Assembly: GCA_902782715.1 (NCBI GenBank)
Contig: CACZOG010000231.1
Location: 1 to 8,413 of the forward strand
From: an uncultured Lachnospiraceae bacterium
Lineage (GTDB): Bacteria; Bacillota; Clostridia; Lachnospirales; Lachnospiraceae
Direction of reading: 5' to 3'
DNA length: 8,413 nt
Shown: positions 1 to 6,221 of the stretch, piece after piece
How the letters are laid out: each line of letters starts with the position of its first letter
Position numbering within the stretch: position 1 is the stretch's first letter
Program-made: the position numbers and the translations under genes
Notes under the pieces: generated by a model
Told to the model about the DNA's origin: nothing
Database searches by the model: none
The model's input: only the letters and a program-made list of their open reading frames with translations

Positions 1-1126
1 CAAAACAATTCGAACAGGAGAGATAGTTAGCGGTGAAGTTATCGATGTTAAACCCGATTACATTATTTTAAATATCGGCTACAAATCAGATGGCATTTTA
101 ACCAAAGCTGAATACACAAATGATGCAAGCGTTGATCTGACAGAAAAAGTAAAAATCGGAGATACCATTGATGTCAAGGTTCTCAAAGTTAACGACGGAG
201 AAGGACAGGTATCACTTACACACAAGAGAATCGTTGCAGACAAAGGTTCCCAGGTTCTCGAAAATGCATTCAATGAGAAGAGCATTGTCAAGGGTGTTGT
301 TTCACAGATCCCCAACAACAAGGGTGTTATCGTTGTTGTTGACGAAGTAAGAGTATTCATCCCCGCAGGTCTTCTTTCGGATGTATACGAAAAAGATTTA
401 TCCAAGTTCATGGATAAGGAAATCGAATTCTACATGCAGGAGTACGATCCCAAGCAGAGAAGATATATCGGAAACCGTAAAGAGCTTATCGTAGCTCAGA
501 AGAATCAGGCTATCGAAGAAGTACTTTCCAAGATCAAAGTCGGCGATACGGTTGAAGGAACAGTTAAGAATGTTACAGATTTCGGTGCATTCATCGATCT
601 CGGCGGAATCGACGGTCTTCTTCATATCAAGGAAATGAGCTGGGGAAGAATCGAAAGTGCCAAGAAGCTTTACAAAGCAGGCGATAAGATCAAAGTTCTC
701 ATCAAAGAGATCAACGGAACAAGAATTTCTCTTTCCACAAAGTTTGAAGATGACAACCCCTGGAAAGATTTAAGCGCAAGATTCCCTGTAGGAAGCGTTG
801 TGACCGGTAAGGTTGCAAGAATGACAGATTTCGGTGCTTTCGTTCAGCTGGATGACGGTGTTGATGCTCTTCTTCATGTATCTCAGATTTCCAAGAATCA
901 TGTTGAGAAGCCTTCGGATGTACTTAAGATCGGTGATGAAGTTACCGCAGAAGTTACCGAAGTAAACGAAGAGACAAACAGAATAAGCCTTTCCGTAAGA
1001 GCTATGTTACAGCCCAAGAAAGAAAAGGCTGCCGAAGCAGAAGATGATTCAGAATATGCAACAGTTGATGTTGATGCTGTAGTTGCTTCGGAAAATGAAG
1101 CTGCCGAAGAAAAATCGGAAGAGTAG
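1..1126 (+). CDS. rpsA: Ribosomal protein S1, four S1 repeats, 5'-truncated by the window (possible C-terminal part of an IspH-S1 fusion)
   Basis: The reading frame is open from position 2 to the TAG at 1124-1126, giving 374 visible residues with no start in view. S1 binds mRNA on the 30S subunit and helps initiate translation. Four S1 (OB-fold) repeats are visible, at about residues 5-76, 93-165, 181-247 and 263-334. The last two carry the typical DFGAF and LLH(I/V) signatures, for example TDFGAFIDLGG and TDFGAFVQLDDG. The first two are more diverged, as expected for the ribosome-anchoring repeats. Residues 336-374 form a strongly acidic, low-complexity tail. An ATG at 410 lies inside the second repeat and is not the true start. 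In many Clostridia a four-repeat S1 like this is fused behind IspH (HMBPP reductase). The first visible repeat begins at the very edge, so this window cannot show whether the fusion exists. An intrinsic terminator follows 24 nt after the stop. The S1 identification is secure; the fusion is inference. Confidence 0.95.
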   Translation, partial: KTIRTGEIVSGEVIDVKPDYIILNIGYKSDGILTKAEYTNDASVDLTEKVKIGDTIDVKVLKVNDGEGQVSLTHKRIVADKGSQVLENAFNEKSIVKGVVSQIPNNKGVIVVVDEVRVFIPAGLLSDVYEKDLSKFMDKEIEFYMQEYDPKQRRYIGNRKELIVAQKNQAIEEVLSKIKVGDTVEGTVKNVTDFGAFIDLGGIDGLLHIKEMSWGRIESAKKLYKAGDKIKVLIKEINGTRISLSTKFEDDNPWKDLSARFPVGSVVTGKVARMTDFGAFVQLDDGVDALLHVSQISKNHVEKPSDVLKIGDEVTAEVTEVNEETNRISLSVRAMLQPKKEKAAEAEDDSEYATVDVDAVVASENEAAEEKSEE

Positions 1127-1150
1127 TTTTTTAATCAGGATTATTTATCA

Positions 1151-1178
1151 AAAGGCACATTTATATGTGCCTTTTTTT
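1151..1178 (+). terminator. Rho-independent terminator of the S1 gene
   Basis: A perfect 10-bp stem, AAAGGCACAT (1151-1160) with ATGTGCCTTT (1165-1174), closes on a TTAT loop. A run of seven T spans 1172-1178 and overlaps the base of the stem. It lies 24 nt after the S1 stop codon and ends that transcription unit before cheR. Confidence 0.93.
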
Positions 1179-1189
1179 ACAAGTATAAC
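1160..1189 (+). promoter_or_regulatory. Candidate sigma-A-type promoter for cheR
   Basis: TATAAC (1184-1189, 5 of 6 to consensus) is preceded after 18 nt by TTTATA (1160-1165, 4 of 6), which lies in the S1 terminator loop and arm. Transcription would begin near 1196, leaving a leader of about 17 nt before the cheR ATG. The match is modest and the region is AT-rich, so this is a candidate only. It is attractive mainly because the terminator just upstream implies that cheR needs its own promoter. Confidence 0.3.
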
Positions 1190-1212
1190 TAACATGTCAG
1201 GACATATGAGTA

Positions 1213-1992
1213 ATGATTAACGATTATGAATTTTTCAAACGTGAAGTTTATAATATAACTCAGATCGATTTAAATTATTATAAAGAAAAACAGATGAAAA
1301 GAAGGATCGATTCACTCATTCTTCGACATCATCTTGACGGATATGAAAGTTTTTTAAGACTTCTTAAAAATGACGATGATATTCTTGAGGAGTTCGTAAA
1401 CTATCTGACCATTAACGTTTCGGAGTTTTACAGAAACCCCGATCAGTGGAGGATTCTTGATGATGAAGTGATCCCCAGCCTTATGGACAGATTTGAAAAT
1501 ATCAAAATCTGGAGTGCAGCCTGCTCAACCGGTGATGAACCTTACACTATCGCCATGGTTTTTGCCAAGCATATGAGCAAATCAAAGTTTTCGATCTATG
1601 CTACGGATCTTGATAAACAGGTTTTAAAAGAAGCGGCACTTGGAGAGTATACCGAAAAATCCCTTGCCGGTCTTCCAAAAGAATATTTTAAAGAATATTT
1701 TACGCTTAATAAGGATTCAAACTACAGCGTTGATGCTTCTTTGAAAAAAGTCATCAAATTCGAAAGACATAATCTTTTAAAAGATCCTTTTCCGAAGAAC
1801 TTAAGTCTTATCGTATGCAGGAATGTTCTTATATACTTTACCGAAGAAGCGAAAGATATGATATTCCAACAGTTCTATGATTCACTTGCACCCGGCGGAA
1901 TACTGTTCCTCGGTGCGACAGAACAGATGATGAACTATAAGCAGCTAGGTTTTATCAGAAAGGCTTCTTTCTTTTTCGAAAAGCCGCTTTAG
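1213..1992 (+). CDS. cheR: CheR-type chemoreceptor glutamate methyltransferase
   Basis: This cytoplasmic enzyme transfers a methyl group from S-adenosylmethionine to glutamate residues of methyl-accepting chemotaxis proteins and so sets receptor adaptation. The protein is 259 residues, slightly shorter than typical CheR (about 270-290). Residues 1-90 match the all-helical N-terminal domain, with the basic helix around YKEKQMKRRIDSL (residues 23-35) and the conserved TINVSEFYRNPDQW (66-79). The SAM-binding motif is IWSAACSTGDEPYTIAM (99-115), with GDEP where GEEP is usual. It is followed by the acidic adenosine-binding ATDLD (130-134), the family signature VCRNVLIYF (201-209) and APGGILFLGATE (226-237). 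The start at 1213 has an AGGA at 1199-1202, a rather long 10 nt spacing, and gives a full N-terminal domain. No other chemotaxis gene is adjacent, so its receptors and CheB partner must be encoded elsewhere. It is transcribed as a single gene between two terminators. Confidence 0.93.
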   Translation: MINDYEFFKREVYNITQIDLNYYKEKQMKRRIDSLILRHHLDGYESFLRLLKNDDDILEEFVNYLTINVSEFYRNPDQWRILDDEVIPSLMDRFENIKIWSAACSTGDEPYTIAMVFAKHMSKSKFSIYATDLDKQVLKEAALGEYTEKSLAGLPKEYFKEYFTLNKDSNYSVDASLKKVIKFERHNLLKDPFPKNLSLIVCRNVLIYFTEEAKDMIFQQFYDSLAPGGILFLGATEQMMNYKQLGFIRKASFFFEKPL

Positions 1993-2028
1993 AATTATTC
2001 GAAAAGATCATATTGATGGAATTTAAAA

Positions 2029-2064
2029 GCCCGGTACTCAAAAGAGTGCCGGGCAATTTGTTTT
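2029..2064. terminator. Hairpin between convergent genes, probable bidirectional terminator
   Basis: An 11-bp GC-rich stem pairs GCCCGGTACTC (2029-2039) with GAGTGCCGGGC (2044-2054), with one T-G wobble (2035 with 2048) and an AAAA loop. On the plus strand it is followed by AATTTGTTTT, so the T-run starts six bases late. On the minus strand it is followed by TTTTAAAT. It lies 36 nt after the cheR stop and 14 nt beyond the stop of the minus-strand exonuclease gene, so it can serve both. The T-tracts are imperfect, which lowers certainty about efficiency in each direction. Confidence 0.8.
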
Positions 2065-2068
2065 ATAT

Positions 2069-3169
2069 TTAAACGGTGAACATGTTCTGCAGGATGTGTT
2101 CTGCGTATTTGTTGAAGCTTTCTCTTGAAGTCTTGAATTCCGGAGTAAGCTCGAAGAACAACTGATGGTCTCTGTAATCTCTCTTATAGAACGGCTCGAA
2201 GAGAACGCTCCATTCGGGAAGATATGTAGAAGTCTTTCTTGTGTAGCATGTCAACGCGCTTGCGGGTTCTTTGTGATCTTTCTCGATGAACTGCGCAACC
2301 GATTTGTGAACCGCCATGTCTTCGTTGATGAGATAGTAGTAATCTCTGTAGTTTGAATAGAAATACTTCATTTCTTCTTCGAAGAGAGGTACTTTTAAGA
2401 TTCCGTCGATACCGTCACATGTGAAGTAACATCCGTTAGCCGTATATGACAAAGGAACGGGTATTGCATTTCTGAATCTTAAAGTAAGAATGAGTTCCTG
2501 GCGTTTCTTGTTCTCGTAGTCGTTATAGTAGTTCGCCTTAACTTTCATTACTCTTAAAGATTTATTGAATATATCGGGTATTGCAAGAAGAGAGATCATG
2601 TGAAGCATACCTTCGACATCTTCTTTGTTGTGAAGAAGAATTGCCTCCATTACGGACTCGTCTTTGTTGCATACATATTCGTGATAGTAATTGATCAGTT
2701 CGCCGCCGTCGAGACGATCCCTTCTTATCATTCCCAAGAATGTCTGAAGAGTTTTCTGTCTGCAGTCTTCAAGCTTCATGAAAGTCTTGTAAGGTTTGAT
2801 CCTTTTATAAATATCGAGTCCGTCGAAATTGGCGAAATCGAAATTGATCTCATATTGCTGACATTTCTGCTCAAGGTAGGGAATGTCGAACTGGTTTCCG
2901 TTAAAATGTATAAGATAAGAATAGTTGACACTGAATTCAAGGAAGGCTTTTAAGACTGTGAGTTCATCGTCGTAATTCTCAGCAAGCCACTGAATCAGCT
3001 GCCATTCTTCATTCTCGTAATATGCACATCCAATCATGTACAGATTAGAACTTCTCGCTGAAAAACCGGTAGTTTCGATGTCCATAAAAAGAATATCATT
3101 GAGTGGAGCCAATGTTTCAACGGGATAATTCATTTCTTTGATATTGGTCGAACATTGAATTGTTTTCAT
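2069..3169 (-). CDS. YprB-family DEDD 3'-5' exonuclease (RNase H-like fold)
   Basis: The protein is 366 residues and starts at the ATG at 3169-3167, with a GGGAAGGG ribosome binding site at 3183-3176 (6 nt spacing). Residues about 25-200 are an RNase H-like exonuclease domain of the YprB type. Exo I is FMDIETTG with D30 and E32. Exo II is HFNGNQFDIPYL (88-99) with D95. Exo III is HNKEDVEGM (180-188) with H180 and D184. These four acidic residues are the expected metal ligands for two-metal nuclease catalysis. A basic stretch between them (LEDCRQKTLQTFLG, 133-146, and RRDRLDGGE, 149-157) matches the family. Residues about 200-366 are rich in tyrosine and phenylalanine and I recognise no domain there. 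The natural substrate of YprB-like enzymes is poorly defined; DNA or RNA trimming in repair or turnover is an inference. No partner gene lies beside it; it converges on cheR and diverges from rnfC. Confidence 0.88.
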   Translation of the reverse strand: MKTIQCSTNIKEMNYPVETLAPLNDILFMDIETTGFSARSSNLYMIGCAYYENEEWQLIQWLAENYDDELTVLKAFLEFSVNYSYLIHFNGNQFDIPYLEQKCQQYEINFDFANFDGLDIYKRIKPYKTFMKLEDCRQKTLQTFLGMIRRDRLDGGELINYYHEYVCNKDESVMEAILLHNKEDVEGMLHMISLLAIPDIFNKSLRVMKVKANYYNDYENKKRQELILTLRFRNAIPVPLSYTANGCYFTCDGIDGILKVPLFEEEMKYFYSNYRDYYYLINEDMAVHKSVAQFIEKDHKEPASALTCYTRKTSTYLPEWSVLFEPFYKRDYRDHQLFFELTPEFKTSRESFNKYAEHILQNMFTV

Positions 3170-3304
3170 TAGAATCCCTTCCCAAATACTATTTTACATA
3201 CATTATTAGTTTACTACATTTCTAAAATTTTATATAGTATTTTTTTAAAATAAGTAGTAATATATTAAAGGCTATTTTTAAAAATATACAAGGGAGGCAA
3301 GGAT
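3170..3304. other. AT-rich divergent intergenic region between the exonuclease gene and rnfC
   Basis: This 135-bp stretch has no coding potential. From left to right it holds the minus-strand ribosome binding site (3176-3183), a possible minus-strand -10 (TAAAAT, 3196-3191, with no convincing -35), the candidate rnf promoter (3210-3238), several short A/T palindromes, and the rnfC ribosome binding site (3292-3297). I saw no riboswitch-like structure, no Rex-type TTGTTAA-N4-TTAACAA operator and no terminator. Confidence 0.85.
3210..3238 (+). promoter_or_regulatory. Candidate promoter of the rnf operon
   Basis: TTTACT (3210-3215, 4 of 6 to TTGACA) and TATAGT (3233-3238, 5 of 6 to TATAAT) are separated by the ideal 17 nt. 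Transcription would start near 3245 and give a leader of about 60 nt. A second possible pair, TTTACA (3193-3198) with TACATT (3215-3220) at 16 nt, overlaps it. In such AT-rich DNA chance matches are common, so the position is tentative although a promoter in this gap is expected. Confidence 0.42.
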
Positions 3305-3307
3305 TTG
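3292..3307 (+). promoter_or_regulatory. Strong ribosome binding site fixing the TTG start of rnfC
   Basis: GGGAGG (3292-3297) lies 7 nt before TTG (3305-3307). No ATG or GTG is placed to use this site, and translation from the TTG gives the conserved RnfC N-terminus (FTFHGGIHP). The strong Shine-Dalgarno sequence may offset the weak start codon. Confidence 0.88.
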
Positions 3308-4627
3308 TTTACATTTCACGGTGGTATTCACCCCTATGACGGAAAAGACATTTCAAAGGATAAACCGATTGTGGATTATACTCCTAAGGGTTTACTCGTT
3401 TATCCTTTGTCTCAGCATATAGGCGCACCAGCTGAGCCTGTTGTTGAAGTTGGGGAACATGTATTGGTCGGACAGCTTATTGCCAAAGACACGGGGTTTG
3501 TTTCATCTCCGATTTATTCGTCTGTTTCGGGTACCGTTAAAGCGATCGAGCCCAGACGCGTTATCACGGGAGATCACGTTAAGTCTATCGTAATCGAAAA
3601 TGACGGACAGTATGAATCGGTAAAATTTACTCCCAATCCGGATTACACAAAGCTTTCGAGAGAGGAGATAGTTTCTCTTATTCAGAAAGCAGGCGTTGTC
3701 GGAATGGGCGGCGCGGGATTTCCCACACATGTTAAGGTATCACCCAAAGAGCCTGATAAGATCGAGTATATCATCGCTAACTGTGCCGAATGTGAACCTT
3801 ACCTTACAAGTGATTACAGGATCATGATCGAATGTCCCGAGAAGCTTGTTGAGGGATTGCGTATCGAACTTTCCTTATTTAATAATGCAAGAGGTATTCT
3901 TGCAGTTGAGGATAACAAGCCTGACTGTATCAAGATTCTTAAGGAACTTACAAAGAATGATGATAAGATCACGGTTATCGGTCTTAAGACCAAATATCCT
4001 CAGGGATCTGAAAGACATTTGATATTCGCAACGACGAAGAGAGCGATCAATTCATCGATGCTTCCTTCGGATGCGGGTTGTATCGTTAATAACGTTGATA
4101 CTATCTGTTCGATCTATTCTGCTGTTGTAGAAGGAGAACCTCTTCTTCACAGAATAGTAACCGTAACCGGTGACTGTATCAAGAATCCTCAGAACTTCAG
4201 AGTTCCCATCGGAACCAATTATCATGAATTAATAGAAGAGGCAGGCGGATTTGTTAAAGAACCCGAGAAGATAGTTTCGGGCGGACCCATGATGGGCTTT
4301 GCCATTTTTGATCTTGACGTTCCCGCTACCAAGACTTCTTCCGCACTTTTATGCTTATCCAAGGATCAGGTTTCAAATGCTACGGAGACAGCATGTATCA
4401 ACTGCGGACGCTGTGTTGAAGTATGCCCCGGAAGAGTCATTCCTTCAAAACTTGCCGATTTTGCTCAGAACGGCAACAGAGAGATGTTTGAAAAATACAA
4501 CGGTATGGAATGCTGTGAATGCGGATGCTGCAGTTATATCTGCCCTGCAAAGCGTTATCTTACACAGTCCATTAAATCCATGAGACGTATGATCCTCGCA
4601 GACAGAAAGAAAGGGGGTAAGAAGTAA
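3305..4627 (+). CDS. rnfC: Rnf complex subunit C (Fe-S flavoprotein, NADH/NAD+ site)
   Basis: RnfC is the peripheral cytoplasmic subunit that passes electrons to NAD+ in the ion-pumping ferredoxin:NAD+ oxidoreductase. The 440-residue length is usual for Clostridia; the proteobacterial forms are longer because of an extended tail. The N-terminus FTFHGGIHP and residues about 30-95 form the barrel-sandwich domain. Residues about 130-290 resemble the complex I 51-kDa subunit, with the glycine-rich GVVGMGGAGFPTHVK (130-144) for FMN/NADH, NCAECEPYLTSDYR (159-172) and MLPSDAGCIVNNVDT (252-266). An SLBB-like segment follows. Two [4Fe-4S] motifs lie at C364-x2-C367-x2-C370-x3-C374 (CINCGRCVEVCP) and C403-x2-C406-x2-C409-x3-C413 (CCECGCCSYICP, 403-414). 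The C-terminus is lysine-rich. The gene begins with TTG, and its TAA overlaps the rnfD ATG by one base (TAATG). It is the first gene of the operon. Confidence 0.97.
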   Translation: MFTFHGGIHPYDGKDISKDKPIVDYTPKGLLVYPLSQHIGAPAEPVVEVGEHVLVGQLIAKDTGFVSSPIYSSVSGTVKAIEPRRVITGDHVKSIVIENDGQYESVKFTPNPDYTKLSREEIVSLIQKAGVVGMGGAGFPTHVKVSPKEPDKIEYIIANCAECEPYLTSDYRIMIECPEKLVEGLRIELSLFNNARGILAVEDNKPDCIKILKELTKNDDKITVIGLKTKYPQGSERHLIFATTKRAINSSMLPSDAGCIVNNVDTICSIYSAVVEGEPLLHRIVTVTGDCIKNPQNFRVPIGTNYHELIEEAGGFVKEPEKIVSGGPMMGFAIFDLDVPATKTSSALLCLSKDQVSNATETACINCGRCVEVCPGRVIPSKLADFAQNGNREMFEKYNGMECCECGCCSYICPAKRYLTQSIKSMRRMILADRKKGGKK

Positions 4628-5568
4628 TGAGTGACGAAAGAAAGTTAAAAGTATCATCAAACCCCCATGTCAGAGATGCCATGTCAACAAGAGGCATAAT
4701 GCTTGCCGTGATCATCGCTTTGCTTCCGACAACGATCTTCGGAATCGTTAATTTCGGTTATCATGCGGCTCTCGTTATCCTTGTATCAGTCGGATCTTCG
4801 GTATTGGCCGAATTCGTTATGTGTAAAATATTAAAGAAACCCGTTTCGATCGGAGACTGCTCCGCAATAGTTACGGGACTTTTGCTTGCACTTAACCTTC
4901 CCGCAAGATTTCCTTTATGGATGACGGCTCTCGGTGCATGTTTTGCAATTGTTGTTGTAAAAATGCTCTTTGGCGGTCTCGGTCAGAATTTTATGAACCC
5001 CGCACTCGGAGCAAGATGCTTCCTTGTTATTTCTTTTGCAAAATACATGACCAATTTTGAATGTGATGCATATACAGGAGCAACTCCTCTTGCCGTAGTT
5101 AAGGCAGGCGGACAGGTTGATATTTTCAATATGGTTATAGGACGTACGGCAGGTACGATAGGTGAAACAAGCATGATCGCCATCGTTCTTGGTGCCTGCT
5201 TCCTTATTGCACTCGGAATCATAGATCTGAAGATCCCCGGAATGTATATTTTATCATTTGTAATATTCATTCTTATTTTCTCCGGAAGAGGATTCGATCT
5301 TAATTACATCTGTGCACAGCTTGCCGGCGGCGGACTTATGCTCGGTGCATTCTTTATGGCGACCGATTACGTAACAAGACCGATTACGAAGAAAGGTCAG
5401 TATCTGTTCGGTATACTTTTAGGTATCCTTACAGGTCTTTTCCGTGTATTCGGACCTTCGGCTGAAGGCGTATCATTTGCCATTATCATAGGAAACCTTC
5501 TCGTTCCTCTTATCGAGAAGATCACCCTTCCTAAAGCTTTCGGAAAAGGAGGGGAAAATTCATTATGA
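4627..5568 (+). CDS. rnfD: Rnf complex subunit D (membrane, covalent FMN)
   Basis: RnfD is an integral membrane subunit (NqrB/RnfD family), a main candidate for the ion path, and carries FMN bound covalently to threonine. The protein is 313 residues with several hydrophobic segments, roughly at 24-45, 47-66, 79-93, 98-114, 181-199, 205-220, 230-246, 258-275 and 282-296. The flavinylation motif is DAYTGATPLA (147-156), with the acceptor at T153 and the conserved aspartate six residues before it. Other family signatures are LGQNFMNPALGAR (118-130), ATDYVTRPITKKGQ (245-258) and GPSAEGVSFAI (276-286). The start is set by an AAGGGGG site at about 4611-4617 in the end of rnfC. The stop overlaps the rnfG start as ATGA. 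A separate ApbE flavin transferase, not in this window, would be needed for maturation. Confidence 0.97.
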   Translation: MSDERKLKVSSNPHVRDAMSTRGIMLAVIIALLPTTIFGIVNFGYHAALVILVSVGSSVLAEFVMCKILKKPVSIGDCSAIVTGLLLALNLPARFPLWMTALGACFAIVVVKMLFGGLGQNFMNPALGARCFLVISFAKYMTNFECDAYTGATPLAVVKAGGQVDIFNMVIGRTAGTIGETSMIAIVLGACFLIALGIIDLKIPGMYILSFVIFILIFSGRGFDLNYICAQLAGGGLMLGAFFMATDYVTRPITKKGQYLFGILLGILTGLFRVFGPSAEGVSFAIIIGNLLVPLIEKITLPKAFGKGGENSL

Positions 5569-6221
5569 AATTAAGCAAAGAAGAAATTGTTAAGATCATA
5601 AAAGATACGGCCGTTATCTTTGGTATTACCCTGGTAGCCGGTCTCGGACTCGGATTTGTTTACGAACTTACAAAAGAACCCATTGCTGCTCAGGAAGCAC
5701 AGGCTCAGGCTGATGCATGCAATGAAGTGTTTAAGGAATTGAACAAATCAGGTCAGCTTGAAAATGTTATCGAACTTACATTTAATTCCATTGACACAGA
5801 CGATTCGATCGCGAAGACTCTGATCAAGGAAGGTTATGAAAACGCTTACATTGACAGCATCTATGAAGCAAAGACCTCTGACGGTACGCTTTACGGATAT
5901 GTTATAGGAGTTACCTCAACTGCTGGTTACGGCGGAAACATTTCATTCTATATGGGAATTTCTACAGATAACATGTTAAAAGGCGTTTCTATCCTTTCGA
6001 TCTCCGAAACTCCCGGCCTCGGAATGAATGCGGAAAATGTTCTCGTACCTCAGTTCAGAAACAGAAAACTCGAAGAATACAAAGTTGTTAAAACCGGTGC
6101 GCTTTCATCGGACGAAATCGATGCGATTACTTCCGCAACGATTACTTCGAATGCCGTAACATCCGGCGTTAACACAGGTGTAAGATACTATCAGTTATTG
6201 ACGGAAGGAGGGAATGAATAA
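5565..6221 (+). CDS. rnfG: Rnf complex subunit G (membrane-anchored covalent FMN protein)
   Basis: RnfG carries a covalent FMN facing the outside of the membrane and relays electrons within the complex. The protein is 218 residues. A single N-terminal transmembrane helix lies at about 14-34 (TAVIFGITLVAGLGLGFVY is its core), followed by an alanine/glutamine-rich linker and an FMN-binding domain at about 95-210. Conserved ETPGLGMNA is at 148-156. The flavinylation motif is DAITSATITS (186-195): acceptor T192, aspartate at minus six, and TSAT in place of the common SGAT. The ribosome binding site AAGGAGGGG (5546-5554) lies in the end of rnfD. The start overlaps rnfD by 4 nt, and the TAA overlaps the rnfE ATG by 1 nt. 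Codon usage looks like its neighbours. Confidence 0.95.
   Translation: MKLSKEEIVKIIKDTAVIFGITLVAGLGLGFVYELTKEPIAAQEAQAQADACNEVFKELNKSGQLENVIELTFNSIDTDDSIAKTLIKEGYENAYIDSIYEAKTSDGTLYGYVIGVTSTAGYGGNISFYMGISTDNMLKGVSILSISETPGLGMNAENVLVPQFRNRKLEEYKVVKTGALSSDEIDAITSATITSNAVTSGVNTGVRYYQLLTEGGNE

Noticed and set aside
410..1126. ATG at 410 as the start of a shorter two-repeat S1 gene
   Set aside because: The same frame continues upstream without a stop to position 2 and encodes two more S1 repeats, so the gene is simply cut by the window edge. The ATG is inside the second repeat.
1194..1205. Short inverted repeat ATGTC-AG-GACAT over the cheR ribosome binding site, possibly hiding it
   Set aside because: The arms are only five bases and a two-base loop cannot form in RNA. 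The remaining four-pair stem is too weak to support a regulatory claim.
2600..2953. Plus-strand open frame (117 codons) inside the exonuclease gene
   Set aside because: It is fully antisense to the conserved catalytic domain, has no convincing ribosome binding site, and encodes a composition typical of a shadow frame.
3239..3304. Possible riboswitch or attenuator in the rnf leader
   Set aside because: The leader is about 60 nt and almost all A/T, with no GC-containing stems or terminator-like structure.
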